The translations under genes and the position numbers were made by a program. Under the pieces are notes generated by a model, which was not told the origin of the DNA, ran no database searches, and was given only the letters and a program-made list of their open reading frames with translations. Positions 1 through 10,773 of a stretch of DNA of 61,358 bases are shown in pieces. Source of the DNA: Suillus spraguei (Eukaryota > Basidiomycota > Agaricomycetes > Boletales > Suillaceae); contig JABCPU010000393.1 of NCBI GenBank assembly GCA_016800925.1, forward strand, positions 1-61,358, read 5' to 3'. Position 1 is the first letter of the stretch, and each line of letters starts with the position of its first letter.

Positions 1-1746
1 ACTAGTATGTTAGTCTTAGCGGCACTAAGACAACACTTCTACGCAAAGATCAAAAAAGAGGCCACCACCATCATGGAGAACTCACCGCGCTACACACTGC
101 TCAAATCAGTCGACACGTCAGCACCATCAAAGAAGTTTGCAAAGAAGATAGAGAAGCTACCGAGACGTCACAGCTCACTGATGTTTCAACTCCGCACAGG
201 ACATATAGCGCTCAACAAACACCTCAAACGAATAGCGAAATCCCCAACGGCGCATTGCCCAGCATGCGAAAACCATGACGAAACGGTACACCACTTCATC
301 CTAGTCTGCCCAGCATACATGAACCAGAGAGAACAAATGAGGAAAGAAGAAGTCGGAGCAAGACAACGCAAAATCAAGTACCTGCTGAACGAAAGCAAGG
401 AATGAGAGCAACGTTGACGTTACATCGCGCGCACGAGAAGATTGGAACAAACCTTCGGAGATGTAACCCCCCCAGCGGAAAAGGAGAAGGAATAGAGGAA
501 ACGCGACAACAAGTCGCACAAATCATATCAAGAGCCTGAAGAAGGCCCTAACGTCCGCGCGCAAGCCAGGACCACTGTATAGCATAGACAACCAAAAAAC
601 GGACCAAAGCATATACGAATAGATTAGATGTACAGTAGGTAGTGTCCATCATAGGCATAGCCCCAACGGACAATAAACAAGGATCAAAAAAAAAAAAAAA
701 AAAAGTTAGTCTTGTGCTCCGTCTAGTCTGCTTCACTTGTAAGAACAAGAGCGTTCGACCCTAAAGGGGGATGCCTATTTAGTATGGTCAAGTTCGAGTC
801 TAACTTATTTGCGAAACAAGTGTCCGAGTCAGCAGTAAGTTGCCGTGGTCAGCGATGATACTGCCAGAACTAGCGTCATGCACTGCAGTGCTACCGTCAT
901 CGAGATAAGGTCAGTAACAGTTGCGTCTAGCGAACGATGTCGAGCGGTGGTCTCAGCGGTAGTGGTAGAGTTGCGAGCAGTGCAAAGAAACAGTAAAGAA
1001 GTCCGTGGTACTTTCAGCGGTAAAGTAGCAGAGCATGAGAAGTTCAGTCAAAAGTAACAATCAAAAAGTCCAGCGGTATGCCGGCGGTAATGGAGAACGA
1101 GCATGATGTATTAATGAGTGATAAGGGAACTTTAAAGACTATGTCCACTACTGGGTTGATCCCGAGCTAGACAATAATCCTGACCTATAGTACGTGTGAT
1201 GGTGTAAAATCAGGTAGCTCTATCGTGTGGGTACGCGGTGCTTATATCCTAATTCGTATGTACTCGGAATACTCTAGGCGAGATCAGTAGCGCTGGAATG
1301 TAGTAACCGCCATAAGTAAACATGGCGCGAGGCGCTGCGGCACGAGGCAACATGTAATAACGCTTGCCATGGAATCAGTGATAACGAACAGGAAACAAAC
1401 TACGCACCAAATGGAGCTATGCGGACGCGGCAAGGACATGAAGGACATCAGTTCGTGGAACGTGGTGCGGCAGTCGGTATGGTGTGCGGTAAGCATGGAA
1501 TGCTGCCGGTTACTGCTAGAGGGGTAAGAAGGCCATGGACTAGTGGTAACTCCTGTAGACATGAGACGAATGTCAAAATATGGGGTTTTAAGCCCAGCAC
1601 CAATATGTTCATTACAGTGGTAAGCGTGGGATGCTGCCAGTAATGCTAAAAGGGTAAGACGGCCATGGACAAGTGGTAACTCCTATAGATGTGAGACGAG
1701 TGTCAAAAGATAGGGTTTTAAGCCCAGCGCCAATATGTTCATTACA
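1..1746 (+). mobile_element. LTR of a retrotransposon, 5' end cut by the window, with a nested LINE
   Basis: Aligns base for base, with scattered substitutions and small indels, to the reverse complement of 49380-50338. That second copy has clean ends (TGTAA...TTACA) and a target duplication. By comparison, this copy starts about 46 bp inside the LTR and ends at TTACA (1742-1746). Subtracting the nested LINE with one target repeat (696 bp) and one unit of an internal tandem duplication (131 bp) leaves about 919 bp, against 913 bp expected, which supports the assignment. Sequence after 1746 (TTGGTCGCC...) may be a primer-binding site, but I could not match it to a tRNA. No gag or pol reading frame follows, so the element is incomplete or non-autonomous. 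Confidence 0.85.
18..704 (+). mobile_element. 5'-truncated LINE (non-LTR retrotransposon) with poly(A) tail
   Basis: Encodes only the C-terminal end of a LINE polyprotein: a stretch ending PRRHSSLMFQLRTGHIALN, then a CCHC zinc-knuckle-like motif (CPAC...HHFILVCPAY). The frame is closed by TGA at 403-405 and again at 415-417. The same frame beyond these stops still reads like a LINE tail (RRLEQTFGDV), so the stops are decay. A 19-base A tract (686-704) marks the 3' end. The insert is flanked by a 9-bp direct repeat GTTAGTCTT at 9-17 and 705-713. The related LTR at 49380-50338 has the uninterrupted site. Family (Tad-like) is inferred from the C-terminal motif only. Confidence 0.88.
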
Positions 1747-1748
1747 TT
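1488..1748. repeat. Tandem duplication of about 130 bp inside the LTR
   Basis: Two adjacent near-identical units, 1488-1618 and 1619-1748, each starting GGTAAGC and ending ATATGTTCATTACA. The related LTR at 49380-50338 has a single unit, so the duplication is specific to this copy. The duplication includes the LTR terminus itself. Confidence 0.8.
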
Positions 1749-3088
1749 GGTCGCCTAGTGCAGAGTGCGCTAGTTGCGTCAGGTTGGAGGTGGGCGCGAT
1801 GTGCTGTCTCACAACCACGTCTCAGCAACAGGTTCTACGATGACGAATGGACTAAGAAGTGATGAGCTTCTAAGATGTCGAAGTATAGACAATAAGCTTA
1901 TTGAAGCTTATTAAAAGGAAGTTCAGGGTCGAAGATCAAGTAGATTCAAGTTAAAGAAGTACAAAGGCTATCTGCGCGTATTTATACTTAAGATTGAAGC
2001 GGAGTGCAAATATGTAAGTATCACTAGATTAAGTATGAAGTCAGATAGCCAATAGAAGAATGCATGCTCATGAATGAGTCAGAGGCATATGAACCAATGA
2101 AAGCACACTGTAGCGAGAAAAGTCACGCTGACTGTCAAAACCCCGTTTTTGACAAGCGTCTCGTTAATGTCTGTGGCGGCAACCGATGAATTTCCTTATA
2201 GCGACAAAATAGCCTTTTCGCTCCACTAAGGCGGAACCATTCTTCTCCCATGAACCCTTACCGGATCCTCGTGCCGATGCCCTCATGTCCTGTCCTATTC
2301 TGTCTAGAATCCATTGGTGCGTAGTTACTTTGCTTCCACCATTACTAAACCTATGGCAGGATCTACCTTACATCTCAAGGGGCTGCTGTACGCTGTGCAC
2401 CTCTTTATTAAGTACCCTGTTTATTTTCTTTCTTGCTACTGGACTCGCATAGCTATTTCATATGTGCTCGCATATGTTAAAAAGGACTGAACATACATAC
2501 CATTACTTTTACTTCCTGTTACATCCCTTCACTAGGACTTAGTATCGAAACACTCGCTAGTCGCAATCTATTTGTCTTTGAACTTTTCTCCGTTCGAACT
2601 TCACTCACTGATTTAACCGCCGGTGACTTTACTGCTCAAAGTACCGCGTGACTTTCGACTTCGCTACTTGTAACCGGACCATGGCCAGTGATCTCGCTGG
2701 GTCATTTTCTCTCTCTTCTGCATTCTCGCTCATATGGAGTTGCCGCTACCGCTACTGCACCGCTGGTGGTAATAACATTTTTGTCTTGCTCAAGTAACTT
2801 TGTTCTTGCTCTTGCTAGCTAACCGTTGCAGCTATCCTTACTGCGCATGTACCGCTGACACCGTGCTAGTACTGCTGATATACTGCTACCACCGCTAACC
2901 TTGGAAGTTGGAATTCTTGTTTCCTTTTTAGTAATTCCTTGTTTCCTTCACACTAACATAGAAGGAATTGCTTCTATTTGCAGTCCTCTTGGGTCAAATA
3001 TCTCACTCGCACCTTCAGCAGGATTAACGCTGCGCTTATACTTAGGCCAGCGCTAGTTTCTTCATTTCAATGCATGTGCGAAAGGGAG
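1747..3088. other. Non-coding, probably transposon-derived sequence
   Basis: No convincing reading frame. It starts right after the LTR end and so could be retroelement interior or unrelated flank. Short stretches near 2600-2900 (runs such as ACCGCTGGTGG and CTGCTACCACCGC) resemble in style the reverse strand of the LTR at 49380-50338, but the match is too weak to call a copy. Confidence 0.4.
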
Positions 3089-4442
3089 TCATAAGTGTGG
3101 AGCTGAAGATATAAAAGGTATGAGCCAATGGGGCGACGCACGAGTCAAGAAGGAAAATGCAAAGGAAAAGATAAAAGGGAATATGACACCAATCATAGTC
3201 CAAGAACCAACGAGTTGTGCGAGTGAACCAAAGGGTAGCGCGTGTTGAAGCGCAAGGAGAGGCATGAAGTGTGAAGAGCACGCATGAAGCGCGAGATGCA
3301 GGGGTGAGCGCAAAGTGCGCAAAGAAGGTGACACATGCACGAAGGGTAAGCACTTAACGATGACGATGAAGGAGGTGGGCATAGGTGAGGTAAGGTGTGA
3401 TGAGGGCGAGCCAGATGAGGTAGTGGAGAACGAGTGTGGGGGCCTCATCGGGACAGGAGTAGACAGTGACGTATAGGAGGAAAAATGATAGTAGGGGTGC
3501 AAGAAGGTGTTCTTGTAACAGCTGGCAGGCAGAGGATGACCGCCAGAGGTCAGAGGATGACTGCCGGTGGGCAGAGGATGACCACCAGAGGTCAGAGGAT
3601 GACTGCCGGTGGGCAGAGGATGACCACCAGAGGTCAGAGGATGACTGCCGGTGGGCAGAGGATGACCACCAGAGGTCAGAGGATGACTGCCGGTGGGCAG
3701 AGGATGACCACCAGAGGTCAGAGGATGACCGCCAGGGGTCAGAGGATGAGTGCTGGTGGGCAGAGGATGACTGCCTGTGGTCAGAGGATGACCACCGGAG
3801 GTCTGAGGATGACTGCTGAATTGAGCACTGCCAGACTGCAGACTTTCAGAATATGAGCTGCCCGCTGTATGAGATATCAAAAAATAGTTTCCAGCGTGGT
3901 CTACTCCCGGGCAGGATGAGACCATCTTGAGAGAAAGTGCAGGATTCCCCCCCATGATGCTAGCGAGATCATCATACCAGGGGAATTCCTTCAGTATTTG
4001 CGCTATGATCTGAATTAGTCAGGCTATGATAAATACAAGGAAATACGCACCGTGAAAATTCTCAGCATCATCTTGCAGCATGATGCCAGCACCGGTTGCA
4101 TGTAACTTGTCATGGCATTCATGATACTTCTTTCTGAGACTGTTAAGTGAATATCAGTACATGTGTGATAGAGATGATGAGAAAAACATACAAGTTGATG
4201 TGATTGTTTGTTGAATCTTGAAACTTGTCTGGCGCAGTCATATAATAGTCTGCATATTCAGTGTCGTCCTTGAAGATGTATCTTGCAATCACAGTGCACA
4301 CTGAAACCTTGTCTTTGCCCGAGGGGCAGTCACCTTCAGTGTGCAACTGCTTTCCATCGGAATAGAATAATATTTGGCAGTCAGCTGGGTGGTCACGGAG
4401 GTGGTCAATGACTTTTGGGTGTGGGAGGGTGCAGAAAGCCAT
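3089..4442 (-). CDS. Lineage-specific hypothetical protein with GHPL heptad repeats
   Basis: Predicted multi-exon gene. Exon 1 starts MAFCTLPHPKVIDHL (4442). A middle part reads LRKKYHECHDKLHATGAGIM, and a later exon begins near ILKEFPWYDDLASIMGGNP. This order (charged helix, TGAG motif, then a W-rich patch and a GxD/G segment) recalls uncharacterised proteins that lie beside transposons in mushroom genomes; I do not know a function. About 95 residues in the middle are heptads alternating GGHPLPT and GSHPLTS, encoded by the minisatellite at 3532-3818. The last 100 or so residues look like low-quality coding sequence, so the true 3' end may lie upstream of 3089. No transmembrane or catalytic motif seen. 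Confidence 0.5.
3532..3818. repeat. 21-bp minisatellite with 42-bp higher-order period
   Basis: About 13-14 tandem copies of a 21-bp unit (core CAGAGGATGACYRCCRGWGG). Two variants alternate, giving a 42-bp period. The central copies are almost identical and the edge copies are diverged, the pattern expected from recent expansion by slippage or unequal exchange. The unit is a multiple of three and stays open in all three minus-strand codon phases locally; the likely coding frame gives GHPL heptads. Confidence 0.92.
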
Positions 4443-5118
4443 TGAATCTGAATCTTGGTGTGGTCTGAGCCACTAACAGCGCTGGTACTTTGTGCAAATC
4501 AAGACTTGCTCCCTTTTCCATGAGTGACGGGCCCCTGCATTTTTTCTACAGTGTTCTTTCCACTCCGGGTGAGCCTCTGTGGAGCTTGCAGTCGTGTAGA
4601 GCGACAACGAGGTGGTGGTCGAAGGGGAGGCATACTATTCTAACTCCGCTGGGATGCCGAACTTGCCGCGTGTATACTCTAACCGGCCTTAGCGAGCTTT
4701 AGCGAGCCTTACGAAAGTTACTCTGAGTACCCTTACTAGTAACTACTGGTGCTGATTCTGATTCAGTAAATTTAAATTTTCCACTAAAATTCAGAATCAG
4801 CGCTCCAATGAAATTAACTGCATGCAATTTCAGTGAAGCTACTCTGAAACATTCAGCATCAGTGCATTTTCCAGTGATTTCATTGGAACTACTATCTACA
4901 GTGTTTATAGTTTGCGCTGTGCTTTGTTTTTCTCTCAACTACCTCACACTTGTGGCTTTCGGTCTTTCCTCTTTTGCATTCTCGCTGACTCTAGTTTCAT
5001 TCTGCTCTCAACTAGTTCAAGTCTTGAGGTCTTTATTGTGACAATCGTAGTCAAACGAAAAAAGAGTAAGACTAAGTAAGCCGAGGTTTTCCTGATGAAT
5101 GCCTTGTCTATTATGGAG
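4443..5118. other. Intergenic sequence with a small inverted repeat
   Basis: No gene seen. GCTGATTCTGA (4751-4761) is repeated in inverted orientation as TCAGAATCAGC (4791-4801), a perfect 11-bp arm with a 29-bp loop. Related words recur out to about 4870. This could be the remains of a small inverted-repeat element. Confidence 0.45.
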
Positions 5119-7336
5119 TTATTCAACAGAACCAACTTCAGCGACGTCGTGATCTACGAGTATCCCCTTCTCATCGTCTTCACCTACCTCACCTTCCCAA
5201 CCATTATCAGCAAGGTATTTCATGAATTTAGCGTCCTCGTCAGCGAGGTCAACCCCAGTCATATCTGGGACACAGAAATACGTGATCAGGACACCGCTTA
5301 TGCCACAAATAGCAGTAATGATGAATGTCCACCTTTAAAGGCAGTTCAGCGAGTAGATTCGCGTAAAGGGAAACTTATAATGCACCGTTTACCCAGATTG
5401 TTTTGTATGGGAGTGAAAGCCTGAGTGCCAACAGCTGCTCCGGTCTTCCCAATAGCAGCAGATAGGCCATAGCAGGTTCCGCTGTTAATTATTTGTATTT
5501 TGCACAGGATCATCTCATTGCCATGGATAAACGTACCGAATTGGAGTCGCATATGATTCAGAGCTCGTCAGACCAATCATGTCACCGGGTCCCTAAGAAA
5601 TGTGAGACGAAATGTCACTGGGTTCACGGAAATTGCACAGATACCATATTTCCGACTGATTGCATAAGCCCATAGCTATGAGAAGCTTTCAAGGAGGGAT
5701 AATGGGATCTAATGAGATAACTCACAAAATGACGAATAATGGTATAATTTTTGTGATCTGGTCGTAAGCCACTCCAATAATGAGGCCAGATAAGAGGTAT
5801 CCAGAGAAGCCGAGCATCATCTAAATACAAATCAGTGTGCACTTATGATCGAACAGGCATTGCCCACCGTGTTTCTTCGACCCAGTCTATTACAGAGATA
5901 GGCACCCACAAAATTACCAGGGAGCGCGATTATTCCGAGAAGAAGTTGCCATTCTGCCGTCGCCTTTATATTGCCGTTGGGGATGACGCTTGAAATAATG
6001 GTACCCGAGAAGACACTGTTGGGCAATGTGACCTGAGGGAGAAGGTGTAAGATTTGCGACAAGCATAACCGCAGTACTTGGCTCACAAAGTCGTAAAGGA
6101 ACCTAATTTCACGATGAGATACAAACCAGTGTCTTTGATCCGAAAATGACTCACCAAGCCCCACAAGTTCCGATTAGCTCTCGCCAATAACGCTTGAATA
6201 CGAGCCCATATGGGACGCGACCTAAAGTCACGTTGAAAACAAGGGATATCAAAGGAGACTGATACATACGCTTGATAGCACCCTTGCGGTACAGCTTAGA
6301 GCTCAGCATCCGAAGACGGAAGAAGAATACAGTCAAAGGCAGCAATATGCCAATACCAAAGCACACGCGCCAGACCGTCTCTAGATGATTCTCTCCAGCA
6401 GCTGATAAGACAATCAGAAACACCGATACAGCGAGGGGGCCGCCAACCTGATCCGACTTGTTGAGATCTCCATCAGAATAGCATGAACGTACGCACGGAT
6501 AGCACAAAGTTCGTAACCATGATGAACACTGCTCACTTCTTAAGGACATACGTACTTCGGATAAATGGTACGAACTGACCTGGACCGCGATTTTTCTGTG
6601 CCGTCTCGTTCGCAGCTTCGATGGCACTCGTTGAAGCAGCCGGATATTCACCTCCAACGCCCTAACAAAATTGATTATGGAGAATGCATCATAAAAAAAT
6701 TGCATACAACACCCGTGATGCCTCGAGCAATAGTTAAAAACCAAAACAATCCCTGGGCACTTCCATGGGCACCATGGGCCGCAGTACCAAGGGTGGCACC
6801 AATGACAATCAGTAGGGTTGTTGAGACAAGGGCGACTTTGCGTCCCACTCTGTCACAAATCAAACCCACAAATACCTGACCAAGTACAGCACCTTTAAAA
6901 TATTGAAATCAGATATGTGCAAGCGTCGCGTTCCTACTAGTATTACCACTCACCAACTAGCAGGGAATTCGAGACCCGAGTGGACACAGTAGATGTGTAA
7001 AATTTCGGGTATAATTGCTTGAAGATAACCTAGTAAATCAAGTCAGGAACTTTCCTACTGCTACTTGATACCGACGAACGTTGCTCATTGTCATCAGGTT
7101 ATTTTGGTCTGCGATACATCAGGTGACCGACTGTTATCTGTAGTTTAAAGCCAAAACCTACAACCGTCACTGATCAAACCAAACCCAGCGGCAAGGATGG
7201 TAAAATATGCACTGAGCGACTCTTTTTTATTAAGGTCATGTGCAGCCTTTAGTTCCGCTTCGGTCTTTGCAGTGACCTTACGAAGGTCATCGGCATTCGG
7301 CTCCTGTCCATCAATGTGATCCTTATCGACAGACAT
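5119..7336 (-). CDS. MFS proton symporter for phosphate or glycerophosphodiesters (GIT1/PHO84-like)
   Basis: Predicted plasma-membrane transporter of the phosphate:H+ symporter family. In order I read SLSAYFTILAAGFGLISD (TM1), STRVSNSLLVG, GLICDRVGRK (the GXXXDRXGRR loop signature), ARGITGVGVGGEYPAAST, GPLAVSVFLIVLSAAGEN, LIGTCGAWFLYDF, ALPGNFVGAYLCNRLGRR, YGLSAAIGKTGAAVGTQAF and WTFIITAICGISGVLITYF. The protein ends in an acidic cytoplasmic tail. GVGGEYP favours the GIT1 type over high-affinity Pi importers, but the substrate cannot be fixed. About a dozen short introns interrupt it. The start could be Met at 7336 or 7396. It is divergent from eIF3b. Confidence 0.88.
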
Positions 7337-7844
7337 ACTGAGGGCGCTCGGAAGAAAAGAAGCTGGTGGGTGAGAGATGAAGGGCTCACGGCTCATTTCA
7401 TAGATCCGCCATCTTATAAGTGGGTACACATGCGACATTGACGGTGAAGATTGATGGATTACTGTATGTTTACATATTGAGTACTGTAAACGCCGCTCGA
7501 CATGGATCACCTACATCCTAATGCAGGATGCTCAGAGCCTCATAGTCCTGAGGCCTAAACGTTCAACAGTCTAATCATCGTCGACTTGAATGAGAACAAA
7601 ACGTGTCTCGTATGGAACGCTCGAGCATGATTATGCCACAAGGTGCAAATTGCACTGTCCAGAACGTTGTTGGATTGCAGCGTTGTGTATGAATATTAAC
7701 CTAAATGTCATTGAAGATCTGGGCTTGAAGCTTTTGGATAACGTCTTATCGTAATTATGTAATTTACGCAGAAGGATACTCCGCTTGAACTTTATTTTTG
7801 TGAAGGTAGACTTTACTGACGACGTGAGCAACGAGCAAGACAAA
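7337..7844. promoter_or_regulatory. Divergent promoter region between the MFS transporter and eIF3b
   Basis: About 500 bp between the two start codons. No other gene is seen. No clear TATA box was recognised. If the transporter starts at 7396 the region is 448 bp. Confidence 0.5.
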
Positions 7845-10484
7845 ATGGCCAGTCTTAACGGTACCTCACACAACCCTATCGACGACGAGCTTGATTTTTC
7901 AGACATCGAAGCCAAGTGCGAACTTATTCTACTTTGATTTAACTTCTGCTTATTTTCTCCCGCTTAGATATCGCGTGGACTTTGACGATGGCTTCGACAA
8001 TGTAATTGCGGTCGACGGCGTACCTATCATCGACAGGTCCAAGCTCGACAAGTTACTCGCGAAGATCTCCAAAGAATTTTTCTAGAAGAGGGGCTGTAAT
8101 CAAGCCAGATGACATTTACGTACCATGGGACGATAATGCAGCAAAAACCAAAGGGTACGCTCGCCCTAGTCCTGTCGCTATACTTCTGAGAACTAAAGTG
8201 TGGTAGCTTCATCTTTATTGACTTTGGTAACCCAGACGCGGCTGCCTTTGCGGCCAGCGCAATGAACGGACACCCATTTGATGCGAAGCATACTTTCCGT
8301 ATCAATCGATTCACCGACATTGAACGCTACGCAAACATTGACGAGACATATGTTGAACCCACAGTGGAGGAATACCGTCCAAAGGTTTGGCTTCTCCACT
8401 ATGATCAAGATGTTAGACTCACTTGCCAAAGGAACATCTCCGAGCATGGCTGGCTGATTCTCAAGGACGTGATCAGTATGTGACTTACCGGGGCGATGAT
8501 GTGGAAATTCACTGGCACGGGAAGCCCTCCCAGTGCGAAGTTGCCTATGCAAAAAAGGTATGCGGCTGTCCCAGTCATTATTGTATCCGCTCAATCTCTC
8601 TTGAAAGAACTGGACAGAGCTCTACGCCTCATGGTCACCGCTTGGTACATACTTCGCTACACTTTTTCGTCAAGGAGTCCGCCTGTGGGGTGGTCATCAT
8701 GGGAACCCCAACATCGTTTTGCACATCCCCTAGTCAAGTTGATCGACTTCTCTCCATGCGAAAATTACCTCGTCACTTGGTCACATGATCCTATTTCAGT
8801 CCCCGCTAATCTCCCTCAAGGTCCCGAATTCTTTTCTCTGAGGACGAGGGCAACAACATCGCTGTTTGGGATATCAAGTCCGGTCAACTTCTTCGCACGT
8901 TCCCCACCACGGCTTACGAGAATGAGGACCCAGCGATGAAAAAGCAAATGCAGTGGCCTGCCTTAAAGTGGAGTTCCGATGATAAGTTCGTTGCTCGTGT
9001 AACGCCAGGACAGCATATCAGTGTCTACGAGTTACCAACCATGGGTCTTCACGATAAAAAGAGTCTGAAAATAGAGGGGGTTGTAGACTTTGAATGGTGT
9101 CCTCACGGAGAGAAAGACAAGGAAGACGCAGAGAAGGCCGCAAAAGCCGATAAAGCCGATAAAGGTGCCAAGAAAAGAGAGAACATGCTTGCTTACTGGA
9201 CGCCTGAAGTCGCCAATCAACCAGCGCGAGTAACCCTCATTAGTTTCCCGAGTCGCACTGTGCTACGACAAAAGAACCTGTTCAATGTCACAGAGGCAGG
9301 TGTTGTCTCTCTTTTCTGTGGTTGGTCCTTTATTGAAGATCGACGTTACAGTGTAAACTTCATTGGCAAAATCAGGGTGACTTCCTTTGTGTCAAGGTTG
9401 ACCGTCATACCAAGACCAAAAAATCTATTTTCTGCAATCTTGAGATTTTTCGAGTTCGCGAGAAGGACTATCCCGTTGAAGTTGTTGAACTGAAAGGTGC
9501 AGAAACCCCTAACCCTACCGGATCGTCCACTGACATGTCATATAGACACAGTGACAGACTTCTCTTGGGAGCCTAAAGGGGAGCGGTTTGCCATTGTGTC
9601 AAGCAATGACCCAAACCTCGGTAACCCTGGACCTGGAATTACCATTAAAACCGACATCGGCTTCTACCAGCTAGACCGTGCCAAGAATGATTTCAAACTG
9701 CTGCGTACGTAGTATCAACATTGGTTGGCTTTGACAGTCTATTGACTTTTTTTAGGTACGCTTACGTCAAGGACTAGTAATACGATACGTTGGTCTCCTC
9801 GAGGCAGACATGTAGTTCTTGCGACAGTTGGTTCATCGACAAAGTCTGAACTTGAGTTCTGGGATCTGGATTTTAACACTGAAGAACGCCGAGAAGGCCA
9901 AAACGTAAAAGAAGAATGGGCAGCGGCATTCAGCAACTTGGTTCAGCCGACCATTATGGTGTCACTGATGTGGAATGGGACCCAAGCGGGCGATACCTGG
10001 CCACCAGTGCAAGCGCATGGAGACACACGGTCTGTCGCACTTGTGATCATCACTACGCTGTGCTAATTGCTTTTATGTTGCACAGCTCGAAAACGGCTAC
10101 GCTATTTGGGACTTCCGAGGACAAGAATTAGAAAAGCATATCCTTGATCGCTTCAAGCAATTCATTTGGAGACCGCGGCCCCGCAGTCTTCTTACAAAAG
10201 ATCAACAGCGACAGATTCGCAAGAACCTGCGCGAGTATAGCCGTGCATTCGACGAGGAAGATGCTGCGGAAGAGAGCAATGTCAGCGCGGAGCTTATCGC
10301 TCATCGTAAGCGTCTCCTTGACGAATGGAACGCATGGCGCGCACGGTGCAAGCGAGACATTGCAGAAGAGAAGCGGAGTCGTGGACAAAAACTCAATGGC
10401 GAGCATCACGAAGAGGAAAAGGAGGAAATTGAGGAATGGATTGATGAGGTCATCGAGCAAATTGAAGAGGAAGTCGTGGAGTGA
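7845..10484 (+). CDS. PRT1: Translation initiation factor eIF3 subunit b
   Basis: Core scaffold subunit of eIF3, which binds the 40S ribosome. After a 24-residue start exon come the N-terminal RRM ([41 protein letters not shown]), WD40/beta-propeller blades ([104 protein letters not shown]) and the acidic C-terminal helix that in yeast contacts eIF3i/g ([37 protein letters not shown]). Introns number about eight, one with a GC donor (9296). The frame needs four single-base corrections: +1 in T5 at 8077-8081, and -1 near 8693, 8838 and 9924. As the gene is essential, sequencing error is the likeliest cause. Confidence 0.95.
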
Positions 10485-10773
10485 ATGTTTTGTTATTGGG
10501 ATGTACTTGGTCACACGTTATTTTCCTATACCCTGTGTTATCTTCGTCCATGGGTTTGTCCAACGCGGTGTCCCGTCGAGGGTTCTTTAATTGGGTTATC
10601 ATCGGACTTACGCACCGAGGACCGACCTTCACCGAAACTAATCTAACATTCAATTCTTCCCTGTGGTCGTTGCTGGCGCTAATCACAGCACTAGTAGTGT
10701 TCGATACTAAGCAAACATTGAAATCATAGTCCCTTCCGAGTTCTGCTTGACGACACGCGCTTATCTTTCAAGC
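10485..10773 (+). promoter_or_regulatory. hapX upstream region with GATA and CCAAT motifs
   Basis: 289 bp separate the eIF3b stop from the hapX start. On the minus strand there are three GATAA words (TTATC at 10538-10542, about 10596-10600 and 10761-10765) and one CCAAT (ATTGG at 10590-10594) abutting the second. In ascomycetes hapX is repressed by a GATA factor under iron excess, and HapX acts with the CCAAT-binding complex. The motifs are short and may be chance. Confidence 0.4.

Noticed and set aside
548..748. Minus-strand open frame with a poly-Phe tract
   Set aside because: The Phe run is the reverse complement of the LINE poly(A) tail.
2600..2900. A third, inverted LTR copy
   Set aside because: Only short words are shared with the reverse strand of 49380-50338; no ends or collinear alignment could be seen.
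3466..3856. Plus-strand open frames with SEDD/WAEDD or QRMTTRG repeats
   Set aside because: They are antisense readings of the 21-bp minisatellite, which stays open in several frames because its length is a multiple of three; the minus strand fits a larger gene model.
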